Virus record (IMG/VR): IMGVR_UViG_3300032820_000114
Coordinates: 1-24,700 of that record
Reading direction: 5' to 3' (one strand)
Source: a virus
Length of the DNA stretch: 24,700 bases
Shown: in pieces, positions 1-6,026 of the stretch
Position numbering within the stretch: position 1 is the stretch's first letter
How the letters are laid out: every line of letters begins with the position of its first letter
The notes under the pieces: model-generated
Databases searched by the model: none
Seen by the model: only the letters and a program-made list of their open reading frames with translations
What the model was told of the DNA's origin: nothing
Position numbers and translations under genes: made by a program

Positions 1-72
1 CCAATTCTGCAAGGGAGCCTGCCAATTACTAGGGCTTGGAATCTCACCTATCGGTGTATTGATTGTAGTCAT
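1..72 (-). CDS. Partial gene, N-terminal 24 codons of unknown protein
   Basis: An ATG at 72-70 opens a minus-strand frame that stays open for 24 codons to the window edge. The translation begins MTTINTPIGEIPSPSNW. The ATG overlaps the TAA stop of the jelly-roll protein gene (TAATG), the stop-start overlap used several times in this window, so translational coupling is likely. The Shine-Dalgarno sequence is weak. The position after the virion genes suggests another structural or head-tail joining protein, but 24 residues cannot show this. The rest of the gene lies outside the window. Confidence 0.6.
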   Translation of the reverse strand, partial: MTTINTPIGEIPSPSNWQAPLQNW

Positions 73-998
73 TATCCGTTATGCAATCCCCAAATAACAC
101 CACTGACTGTTGGAGTTCCTGAAGCTGAGATAACAGAAACATGTGACCTAAAATCTAGAGGCCATATACTTTCAAATGTTTGACCAGCGATAACTGGTAT
201 GCCAGTAGTAGCAGTCGCAGTACAATCAAAAGCTACAAATACAACTTCAGCAGATGTACCAGACTCATTTCTAATCTGTATACCACGCATAGTAGTCATT
301 CCCATCCTACGATAAGAAGAGGAATTATTTGTAGTTCCAGTCCATTCGTATCCAATACCCTGGTTTCCATCTACATAATCAGAAACAGCCAGAGTATCTT
401 CCCTAACCTCAAACATCATATCATCAGTATACCAGTTGATATTATGTTGGGCAGCACTAACTACATAGACTCTATAAGCAGCACCAGCAGTATCGCCAGG
501 TATGGAATAAGAAGCTGTAATTCGGGCAAAGCTAGTGGTTAGATTAGTGTTAGCAGAGGTAGCTAATTCCGTTCCAGAAGCATCTGTAATCTGTATCTTC
601 ACGCTTCCAGATGCAGAAGCCCCTCTTACATAACAAGAAGCTGTAAGATGTTGAGGAGTTTTCTGGACTGCTACAACATTACTAGCCCAATAAAAACCCT
701 CTCCTGCTGCGGAGTTTGCAGGATTAACTAGAAGGGAAGCAGCACCTGAGTTAGCTTGGGCTGTGCTTCTCTCAGCAGCAGCACCAGTAACAGTAAACAT
801 TCCTACACCAGTGCCTTCCACCCCTGGATTTTCTATCCAGTTAGTGGCTAGGACTTGAGAAGGAATGGAGAAAAGTGTAGCAGCAGTTGTAGAAGTAGCG
901 GTTCTAAAGGGAGAATACTTTGTAAATGGATGTCCACTTGTCCTTGTAGAGGCATCAATCTCCCACTCTCTGTGGTCAACATGTCGTTCATTCGCCAT
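72..998 (-). CDS. Virion protein with jelly-roll (carbohydrate-binding-like) domain
   Basis: This 308-residue protein is rich in Ser, Thr, Ala and Gly with alternating beta-type sequence, like phage surface proteins. Residues about 53-205 look like a CBM_4_9-type jelly roll: they open with NWIENPGVEG, followed by strands typical of the family (HLTASCYVRG near 117-126). Residues 207-228 (DYVDGNQGIGYEWTG onward) resemble the stretch that follows jelly rolls in many phage tail or decoration proteins. The last 70 residues form a second small beta-rich region. The start has GGGAG eight bases upstream. The position after capsid and holin-like genes fits a head decoration or minor tail protein that may bind host surface glycans. 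The fold assignment is by pattern only; whether it sits on head or tail is not shown. Confidence 0.6.
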   Translation of the reverse strand: MANERHVDHREWEIDASTRTSGHPFTKYSPFRTATSTTAATLFSIPSQVLATNWIENPGVEGTGVGMFTVTGAAAERSTAQANSGAASLLVNPANSAAGEGFYWASNVVAVQKTPQHLTASCYVRGASASGSVKIQITDASGTELATSANTNLTTSFARITASYSIPGDTAGAAYRVYVVSAAQHNINWYTDDMMFEVREDTLAVSDYVDGNQGIGYEWTGTTNNSSSYRRMGMTTMRGIQIRNESGTSAEVVFVAFDCTATATTGIPVIAGQTFESIWPLDFRSHVSVISASGTPTVSGVIWGLHNG

Positions 999-1013
999 AA
1001 AAATATCTCCCGA

Positions 1014-1280
1014 TTATTTATCCCACCAACGTAAGATGGCAATGAAGCTTCCCATTACTGCCGAGGTATGAAGAACCAATAATCCTAGAGCAATGGCTCC
1101 TGTTTTGATTCCGTACATCTTGCTTCGCCACGTTCTTACGTCTTGTAAATCTTCTTGTATGTTCTCAAGATTTCTACAAATAGATTCATTCAAAGCCGTT
1201 TGGCTTTGAATATAGTTGTCAAGTCTTTCCATATAAATGGCAAGTTTGACGTTTACATCATCATCTATAGACGTTGACAT
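1014..1280 (-). CDS. Small coiled-coil membrane protein, holin-like
   Basis: This 88-residue protein has a helical, heptad-like N-terminal two thirds (about residues 8-52, with repeated acidic, Asn and hydrophobic residues). One probable membrane segment follows at about 59-84 (IKTGAIALGLLVLHTS and on), and the protein ends RWWDK. A coiled coil plus C-terminal membrane helix is the layout of XhlA-like haemolysin/holin-associated proteins and other small phage membrane proteins, so a lysis role is possible. No endolysin gene is visible nearby to support it. The ATG at 1280 has no Shine-Dalgarno sequence (the upstream bases are TTTTCTCCTT) and lies directly behind a terminator-like hairpin, which is odd for this genome. 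No alternative start exists before residue 17. Confidence 0.5.
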   Translation of the reverse strand: MSTSIDDDVNVKLAIYMERLDNYIQSQTALNESICRNLENIQEDLQDVRTWRSKMYGIKTGAIALGLLVLHTSAVMGSFIAILRWWDK

Positions 1281-1282
1281 AA

Positions 1283-1322
1283 GGAGAAAAGAAGGGGAGC
1301 CTGGATAAGCAAGCCCCCCTTC
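1283..1322 (-). terminator. Terminator-like hairpin after the capsid gene
   Basis: Read on the minus strand, arms GAAGGGGGGC and GCTCCCCTTC (1322-1313 and 1300-1291) pair over ten positions with one mismatch around a 12-base loop. They are followed by TTTTCTCC. A GC-rich stem and a short T-rich tail ten bases after the capsid stop are what an intrinsic terminator looks like. The T run is short and interrupted, so partial readthrough into the membrane protein gene is likely. Confidence 0.6.
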
Positions 1323-1331
1323 CTTCGGATA

Positions 1332-2666
1332 TTAGGCGTTCAAATCTGTGATTTTGGCCTGTACCCACATGTTCTTGCAGCGCATTTCTGCCATCGTGTA
1401 CAACAGTCCACGAACTACAAGAGCGTTAGCTGCGAAGTAGTCACGGTTCTCAACGTATTGAGTAGGTTGAGCAACAGCAATCTCTAGGTAATCTGTGTCT
1501 AGGACATAGATGTTGGAACCTAGAACGCCATCGTTAGTGGCTACGGCCTTCGGCACATCCGCATCAGGTAGGATGGGGATGCCCTGATAGGTAGCTAGAA
1601 CCAATCCAGTGCGAGTACCAGGGAAGGTACGCTCTGAACCTACGCCAACTTGGAATTCTTCCTGCCCCATGTAACGCTGGCTGGAATTAAGCAACCGCTC
1701 CAAATTGAAGTATTGGTCGTGTCCGAGCAAAATTAGCTTCGGCTCTCCACCATTTTCCCGTATCTTCTGGATGGCTGTGTCCAACAAAGTTAGAGTCAAA
1801 GCCCGTCCAGTACCAGAGTTGGAGCCAACTGAAGCAGCAGCATTCCAAGCACCAGCAGTACGGTCATTAAGGGTAAGGTCATAGGCCCGTGTCCGAGCCT
1901 GTCCACCACCAACAGCCATAGCATCTTCCGATACGATGTCGTCAATGGAGGTCATACCAGCCCTGGTGTAGATATAAGCTACGTCACCATCAGCAAACGT
2001 AGTGCCAGTAGCAACCGTCACAACACCTGTAGAGGTGTTGACACCAGAGACTACAGAACCGCTAGTGCGGTCATGGCCCGAAGCTGAAGTGTCGAACTGG
2101 GCTACAGCATCGCCAACCTTAAAGTGTTTGGCAATAGCAGCAGGAACTGTGAAGGTAGTAGTAGCTCCAGCGGAAGTCAGGTATGCTGCTCCAGCCAAAA
2201 GCTCTTCATTGATTTCCTTCACATGGTCTAGTTGAGCATGTTCATTCTCCATTGCGAGAACATCCCCAATACCGCCTTCCAACTGTGCGGTGAAGACGGA
2301 CTTCACGGATGCACCGAAGGTCGTTGATACGATACGAGGCAAGCTCGATACCGTAGCAATATTGGAAATGTCCACTGTTGGGAGACTGCCAGTTTCGGTT
2401 ACTGGGCGAGAGCGTCCAGAACCACGGTCAGTACGAACACGCCAACCAGCGGTGTTGCCCCACACGGTACGTGGGACTGCATTGAAGAACCTAGTTTGGT
2501 TGTTCAACGCCTGCCATACTTTACGTCCATAGGTGGTATTGAAGATACCAGTTGCGGTATCAACAGTAAAGTATGACTGTTTCATCAAGTATTCAGGGCC
2601 AAAAACCGATTGGTACAAGCCCCGTTGAGATTGTGCCAGATATTCAGACAATGAGGGATTAGCCAT
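1332..2666 (-). CDS. Major capsid protein, HK97-like fold
   Basis: This 444-residue protein is the probable shell subunit. Support comes from its size, its position directly after an acidic scaffold-like gene, and capsid-type sequence. There is an N-arm region, a central helix region near 133-160 (GDVLAMENEHAQLDHV), a segment typical of E-loop/P-domain capsids near 300-330 (KIRENGGEPKLILLGHDQYF), and a C-terminal stretch with QGIPILPDADVP and NALVVRGLLYTMAEM. Residues about 162-235 form a Gly/Thr/Val-rich beta-type insertion (KVGDAVAQFDTS to ADGDVAYIY) that looks like a separate domain lodged in the capsid fold. It has the strongest ribosome-binding site in the window (AGAGGAGGA), as expected for the most abundant protein. 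No delta-domain or protease site is obvious. Fold assignment is by pattern and context. Confidence 0.85.
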   Translation of the reverse strand: MANPSLSEYLAQSQRGLYQSVFGPEYLMKQSYFTVDTATGIFNTTYGRKVWQALNNQTRFFNAVPRTVWGNTAGWRVRTDRGSGRSRPVTETGSLPTVDISNIATVSSLPRIVSTTFGASVKSVFTAQLEGGIGDVLAMENEHAQLDHVKEINEELLAGAAYLTSAGATTTFTVPAAIAKHFKVGDAVAQFDTSASGHDRTSGSVVSGVNTSTGVVTVATGTTFADGDVAYIYTRAGMTSIDDIVSEDAMAVGGGQARTRAYDLTLNDRTAGAWNAAASVGSNSGTGRALTLTLLDTAIQKIRENGGEPKLILLGHDQYFNLERLLNSSQRYMGQEEFQVGVGSERTFPGTRTGLVLATYQGIPILPDADVPKAVATNDGVLGSNIYVLDTDYLEIAVAQPTQYVENRDYFAANALVVRGLLYTMAEMRCKNMWVQAKITDLNA

Positions 2667-2671
2667 CTTTT

Positions 2672-2681
2672 GTCCTCCTCT
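2672..2681 (-). promoter_or_regulatory. Very strong ribosome-binding site of the capsid gene
   Basis: The minus strand reads AGAGGAGGAC, then CAAAAG-type spacing to the ATG at 2666. This is a near-perfect complement to the 3' end of bacterial 16S rRNA, with a spacer of about 7 bases. It is the longest such match seen among the starts here and fits very high capsid synthesis. Confidence 0.75.
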
Positions 2682-2697
2682 TCTTAATTAATGTATT

Positions 2698-3525
2698 TTA
2701 GCCTAGAAGTTCCCGTGGGACTCCATCAGTGTTCCCCATTTCGATGTTTTGCTGCAACTTCCTGAGTTCACCATATGACATTTGAGCCAACTGGTCAACA
2801 GTGTCGCCTGCGTTCTGAGCCTTCTGTATGATGGACGTACCATCAACGCCCAAGCCATCACCAGAGGTGAGGGTAGGGGCAACAAGGCCACGCTCTTCAC
2901 GGAAGCCCATCTTCCTCAAACGGCCTTCGGCCTCATTGGAAACAGCCTTTTCCATGTTCGCTTCATACGCAGCTATCTGCTTTTTGAGGGCATCCAACTG
3001 CATCTTCATTTCGTCCATGTCATCGTCAGGGTCTTTCTCTTCATCCTCGCCCTTCTCTTCTACGGGGAAATCAGGTTTGTCCTCTTCCTCATCATCCTGT
3101 TTAGAGTACTTGTCAAAATCCTCATCCTCTTCTTCTTCCTCTTCTTTCTTCAAAGCCAAAATAGCAGCTTGAATAGTCTTCTGCTGGTCTTCTATCTTGG
3201 TTCCAATAGGTGCGCCTTTCTCTGAATCATCAGCACTACTAGCCGATTTGCCAGTAGATTTCGCTGAACGAGAGTCACCGCTTACATCCAAACCTTTCTC
3301 TTCTGTCTTAGTTCCTTCTTTCAAAAGATTGAAAACCTCAGTAGCAACTGCCTTAACCAATCCCTGTTGTTCGGACATGGCGTGTTGCTTCTGGATTTCC
3401 TCATACTCAATCGCATCTTCTTTAGCGAGTCGAGAATCCATCTTTTGGAGAACTTCTGCCACCGCAGCCAAGGCCAATGAATTACCTTCCATCTGCTTTT
3501 CGATACGCTCAGATATGTCTGCCAT
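2698..3525 (-). CDS. Capsid scaffolding-like protein, very acidic
   Basis: This 275-residue protein lies immediately upstream of the capsid gene, the usual place of a scaffold. Residues 1-70 are helical with heptad character. Residues 71-110 are Ser/Lys/Gly-rich and probably disordered. Residues about 127-172 form an extreme Glu/Asp tract. Residues 173-195 (MKMQLDALKKQIAAYEANME) look like a coiled coil. The C-terminal 70 residues (from RLRKMGFREERGL) hold a conserved-looking helical segment, DQLAQMSYGELRKLQQ, possibly the capsid-binding part. High charge, helices and no enzymatic motif fit a scaffold that guides procapsid assembly and then leaves. No protease motif is seen in it or in its neighbours. 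The start has TTAGGAGGAAATCTT upstream. A hairpin leader and a candidate promoter precede it. Function is inferred from position and composition. Confidence 0.7.
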   Translation of the reverse strand: MADISERIEKQMEGNSLALAAVAEVLQKMDSRLAKEDAIEYEEIQKQHAMSEQQGLVKAVATEVFNLLKEGTKTEEKGLDVSGDSRSAKSTGKSASSADDSEKGAPIGTKIEDQQKTIQAAILALKKEEEEEEDEDFDKYSKQDDEEEDKPDFPVEEKGEDEEKDPDDDMDEMKMQLDALKKQIAAYEANMEKAVSNEAEGRLRKMGFREERGLVAPTLTSGDGLGVDGTSIIQKAQNAGDTVDQLAQMSYGELRKLQQNIEMGNTDGVPRELLG

Positions 3526-3540
3526 AAGATTTCCTCCTAA

Positions 3541-3596
3541 ATGTGGCTTAGTTTAGCCCTTGTTGTAAGTCACTTTGGGGCTGGTCTTAGCCACAT
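3541..3596 (-). promoter_or_regulatory. Two-tier hairpin in the leader of the scaffold/capsid transcript
   Basis: On the minus strand, ATGTGGCT (3596-3589) pairs perfectly with AGCCACAT (3548-3541). Inside it, AGCCC (3582-3578) pairs with GGGCT (3559-3555). The two stems are separated by 6- to 7-base internal bulges and close an 18-base loop. The structure ends a few bases before the Shine-Dalgarno TTAGGAGGA of the scaffold gene. It could stabilise the mRNA 5' end, or bind a protein or ligand that adjusts scaffold and capsid translation. It has no T run, so it is not a terminator. Confidence 0.45.
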
Positions 3597-3634
3597 CCGA
3601 CCCGTAAAGTGTTACTTAAATACAAAATTATACT

Positions 3635-3649
3635 GGAATTACGAATTCC
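3635..3649. repeat. Perfect inverted repeat with 3-base centre, possible operator
   Basis: The arms GGAATT and AATTCC are separated by ACG on the plus strand. The repeat lies in the non-coding gap upstream of the scaffold gene, just downstream of the candidate promoter at 3655-3687 and immediately upstream of a second TATAAT at 3632-3627. Such a site could bind a dimeric regulator. A 6-base-arm palindrome in AT-rich DNA can also arise by chance. Confidence 0.3.
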
Positions 3650-3654
3650 TACGC

Positions 3655-3687
3655 CTTTATTATACTAAGAAAAACGAAAAACTCTAA
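3655..3687 (-). promoter_or_regulatory. Candidate phage promoter for scaffold and capsid
   Basis: The minus strand reads TTAGAG (3687-3682), 17 bases, then TATAAT (3664-3659) within TAGTATAATAAAG. The same 13-mer occurs in the only other roomy gap of the left half (9294-9282). The -35 element is poor, so the conserved extended -10 may carry recognition, or a phage factor may assist. A related CTTAGTATAA copy lies at 3700-3691, and another AGTATAAT is centred at 3630. Transcription would start near 3652 and include the hairpin leader. Confidence 0.5.
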
Positions 3688-3696
3688 GTTTTTATA

Positions 3697-3906
3697 CTAA
3701 GATTCTTCAGGAATATCGTTTATTTGTAAATAAAGCATCTCGTTTCTAAAATCATATAGAGGAACTTGGACTAGTTTCTTAAACTTTTCACACTGAGTTC
3801 CTTCGGGCATAGACGCATCAATCAAATCTAATACCTTTCCAACCATGCGAGAGTGCTTTGCTATAATCATTTCTTGAGTTGGGGTTACTTGTCTTGGGTC
3901 TACCAT
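3697..3906 (-). CDS. Small hypothetical protein
   Basis: I do not recognise this 69-residue protein. It begins MVDPRQVTPTQEMIIAKH, is mostly helical in character and ends acidic (INDIPEES). It has two Met near the start. The second (3906) is preferred because AAGGAG lies seven bases before it, whereas the first (3912) would sit one base behind that site. It lies between the gp10-like gene and the scaffold leader in the head region, so a virion or assembly role is possible, but nothing in the sequence shows it. Confidence 0.55.
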   Translation of the reverse strand: MVDPRQVTPTQEMIIAKHSRMVGKVLDLIDASMPEGTQCEKFKKLVQVPLYDFRNEMLYLQINDIPEES

Positions 3907-3920
3907 AGTCATACTCCTTC

Positions 3921-4430
3921 CTATCTTCTACTGATAATTTCAGATGATAGCGTTTGAGGTAATGCATTTTTAAGAGTCTTGTCTTTAACTCCTGCCCTTA
4001 CTTGTTCCCACGCTTTAGTAAGGAAGGGGATTCCTTCTTGACTTGACCTCGCATTAGTAATACGCCATTGCTCAGGCCCAACTTGGTGTGGCCCTTGATA
4101 ATTTTTGTATTGTTTCTTATGGCTTCTGACTTTAGAAACCTTTCCACTAGCGTGTCTTCTTATATGAGATTTAACATTCATTTGAAAATTACGTTGAGCT
4201 GAAGATGCTTGTGAACCATCATGTACTGTAGATGAATAAGGAGCCTCAAAAACAACAGTCCATCCTTTCCTTGGATTCTTAATCAAACGAGCAGACTCTC
4301 GTAAGGCTCCACTATGTTCGGGAGCCATCCCTTTAGCTAGGTCAAGAGTTTGTTGACCTAAATCTAACATGAACTCATGGTAAGCTTTGTCTAATGCTTT
4401 AGCTAGTTTCTTCATTTTTTTATTCGGCAT
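3921..4430 (-). CDS. HK97 gp10-like head-tail joining/tail completion protein
   Basis: This 169-residue basic protein shows the pattern of the HK97-gp10 family. A first helix (residues 5-33, ending QTLDLAKGMAPEHSGALRESA) carries the typical AP-x-x-SGALR-S motif, followed by strands (WTVVFEAPYSSTVHDGS) with the conserved Y-S-x-x-VH-x-GS. These proteins form the ring that joins head completion proteins to the tail tube. The C-terminal half is longer and more basic than usual (HIRRHASGKVSKVRSHKKQYK) before a last helix containing PFLTKAWEQVRAG, which is also family-like. The start overlaps the upstream small ORF by 11 bases. Finding it upstream of the scaffold and capsid genes is somewhat unusual, since gp10-like genes normally follow the capsid gene. 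Confidence 0.7.
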   Translation of the reverse strand: MPNKKMKKLAKALDKAYHEFMLDLGQQTLDLAKGMAPEHSGALRESARLIKNPRKGWTVVFEAPYSSTVHDGSQASSAQRNFQMNVKSHIRRHASGKVSKVRSHKKQYKNYQGPHQVGPEQWRITNARSSQEGIPFLTKAWEQVRAGVKDKTLKNALPQTLSSEIISRR

Positions 4431-4620
4431 AATGATTATTATACTCAGGTTCTTCCAGAATCATAATAGTTTTTTTCATTAATCTTTCAAACTCAAGTTC
4501 GTCATAAATTAAAGAACCATAGGAATTTCCCCAATCACGCCACTCCATTAACATTCCTACTAGCAAAGTCTTCATTACTATTAACTTAGTTATCTCTTTT
4601 TCATCTTTAAACGATTCCAT
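4420..4620 (-). CDS. Small hypothetical protein
   Basis: I do not recognise this 66-residue protein. It is acidic and helical, with a Met- and Leu-rich middle (KLIVMKTLLVGMLMEW) and a Tyr/Asn-rich end. GAGG precedes the ATG by about six bases. The gene overlaps the phosphoesterase gene by 14 bases and the gp10-like gene by 11, so it sits in a tight translational chain. The middle segment is hydrophobic but short and interrupted by charges, so I would not call it a membrane segment. Confidence 0.55.
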   Translation of the reverse strand: MESFKDEKEITKLIVMKTLLVGMLMEWRDWGNSYGSLIYDELEFERLMKKTIMILEEPEYNNHYAE

Positions 4621-5911
4621 CCCAACCTCTCTCTAATATGTCTGCCCAAGTATCTGGCACTATATCTGTGAACTCAGATTCCACATTATCATATCTACTT
4701 AAATAGATAACTTCCTTACCTACATATCCATATGCAGGATGCCAGTAAGTTACTATCTGTTTCGGATGGCTGGCTTTCTGTATTCGCTGGAAAGCGAATT
4801 CATCTGGGCCTTTCATACAACCACAGATATGAAGCTCTCCTGTATCTATGTCTATCTCATCAACCCTATGAAAATGCCCTAGCATCACAGAATCAAACTG
4901 GGTTTTCTTAAACCCTTCCTGATTATATTGTAGAACACTACGTAGATTGGATACAGTCTTAGTTAAAGATTGTGCTGAACCACCGCCTGATACTGCATCG
5001 CCATGCATAATCAAGATGTTTCGGTTAGCTACCGAGAAGATATGAAAGAAACTCTGGCTTATATCAAATTTGATATTAGCATGATTACGGCAAAAAGCAG
5101 CAATCCATTGATACATCATATAGTCCCAATCCATGTGTTTATCTTTCATCGGAGGTTTCCTTGTCATACGTCCATGATTACCTACTACACAAGGAATTGA
5201 AATGGATGAAAAATGAGGGGCTAAATATCTTAGGGCTTGAGCAATTAAGTTGGCTCCCCTAATCATTTGTCCCATACAGTGGTCTACATTAGTTTTAGAT
5301 AACTCTTCATGTATATCTCCACTAATCATATCGCCAAGTAACGGTACAACTAACTCATTAATGTCTGCCGTATTTCTTCTATAAGAAACTAGATTAACTA
5401 ATTGTTGTGTCCATCCATACAAACGGCTGTTAAAGATTTCAAAATCATATTGATTAATACCAGCCATCTGTTTAAAATCTACATACTCACCAACATGTGT
5501 ATCAGATAAAGGAGCCACTACAATCTGTGCCGTGTCTCCCCTATGTTGGTTCTTAACCTTAGGGAGTTTAATAGGTGGAAGAGCCTGAAAAGCTGGAGCT
5601 AGTTCCTCAACAGAGCGAACCAACAAATCTTTTTGGGCTAGTTGTTTAATAGCCTGCTCATATAATTTCTTATAGAGCTTAGTTTCACCACTAGAAGTAG
5701 CTAGTTTCTTATCTAACTTTACTCTAGTAGCATCATCTAGATAAGTTTCCTCTTCGTTTTGAGCGTTCAGTTCTTTGTCGTACCAACGTTGAACCGTTGT
5801 CCGATGTACTGATAACCCGTGGGTTTGTTCTATCCAGATTGCTATGTCCGTCCAAGTCTCTCCCTGATTCCTCTTCTCTATCGCTTGTCTTTTTATCTCT
5901 TCTAGAGTCAT
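4607..5911 (-). CDS. HTH-metallophosphoesterase (calcineurin-like)
   Basis: This 434-residue protein has two parts. Residues about 1-45 form a helix-turn-helix of the terminase-small-subunit/transposase type (GETWTDIAIWIEQTHGLSVH, then RTTVQRWYDKE). A charged helical linker runs to about 120. The rest is a metallophosphoesterase domain with its metal-binding motifs in order: D137-x-H139 (SDTHVG), GD 193-194, GNH 244-246, H303 (IMHGD) and GHFH 345-348. The family hydrolyses phosphomono- or phosphodiesters with two metal ions; the substrate here is unknown. AAGGAG lies six bases before the ATG, which fixes the start although it falls inside the zinc-ribbon ORF. A DNA-binding domain joined to a phosphoesterase within the head genes suggests action on DNA ends or nucleotides, but that is inference. 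Confidence 0.85.
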   Translation of the reverse strand: MTLEEIKRQAIEKRNQGETWTDIAIWIEQTHGLSVHRTTVQRWYDKELNAQNEEETYLDDATRVKLDKKLATSSGETKLYKKLYEQAIKQLAQKDLLVRSVEELAPAFQALPPIKLPKVKNQHRGDTAQIVVAPLSDTHVGEYVDFKQMAGINQYDFEIFNSRLYGWTQQLVNLVSYRRNTADINELVVPLLGDMISGDIHEELSKTNVDHCMGQMIRGANLIAQALRYLAPHFSSISIPCVVGNHGRMTRKPPMKDKHMDWDYMMYQWIAAFCRNHANIKFDISQSFFHIFSVANRNILIMHGDAVSGGGSAQSLTKTVSNLRSVLQYNQEGFKKTQFDSVMLGHFHRVDEIDIDTGELHICGCMKGPDEFAFQRIQKASHPKQIVTYWHPAYGYVGKEVIYLSRYDNVESEFTDIVPDTWADILERGWDGIV

Positions 5912-6026
5912 ACTGTCTCCTTACATTGAGTACCAATACTTTTCCACACATTAAGCAACTTAAATCTTTGTCTTCATTGAACTGCATTGGCCCCTCACAC
6001 TGAGGGCAAAGGTTCATAAATATCAT
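5733..6026 (-). CDS. Small zinc-ribbon protein with overlapping basic tail
   Basis: Translation from ATG at 6026 gives 97 residues starting MIFMNLCPQC. The first 35 residues hold a clear zinc ribbon: CPQC, then an acidic loop, then CLMC. Small zinc ribbons of this type are common in phages near HTH proteins. The ATG overlaps the TGA of the preceding gene (ATGA), so coupling explains the weak Shine-Dalgarno sequence; a TTG nine bases earlier is less likely. From about residue 40 the protein is Arg-, Ser- and Asp-rich and its codons overlap the first 179 bases of the phosphoesterase gene in another frame. The tail may be unconstrained run-on, but the ribbon itself looks real. It probably binds DNA or RNA or a protein partner; the target is unknown. 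Confidence 0.65.
   Translation of the reverse strand: MIFMNLCPQCEGPMQFNEDKDLSCLMCGKVLVLNVRRQYDSRRDKKTSDREEESGRDLDGHSNLDRTNPRVISTSDNGSTLVRQRTERSKRRGNLSR

Noticed and set aside
180-542. Plus-strand ORF of 120 codons opposite the jelly-roll gene
   Set aside because: Ser/Ile/Tyr-rich low-complexity translation with no family pattern, antisense to a well-supported gene.
2828-3172. Poly-Glu stretch in the scaffold gene as a frameshift site or repeat expansion
   Set aside because: The GAA/GAG codons are mixed and there is no long A run or slippery heptamer before a useful overlapping frame.
2782-3225. Long plus-strand open frames opposite the scaffold gene
   Set aside because: They arise from the Glu/Asp-rich codons read in reverse, giving Ser-, Phe- and Leu-rich translations with no motif or ribosome-binding site, on the strand opposite all other genes.
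4425-4445. TATAAT hexamer just before the gp10-like gene
   Set aside because: It lies in the coding region of the 66-residue protein, encoding part of Glu-Tyr-Asn-Asn, has no convincing -35 and does not share the 13-mer of the other two sites.
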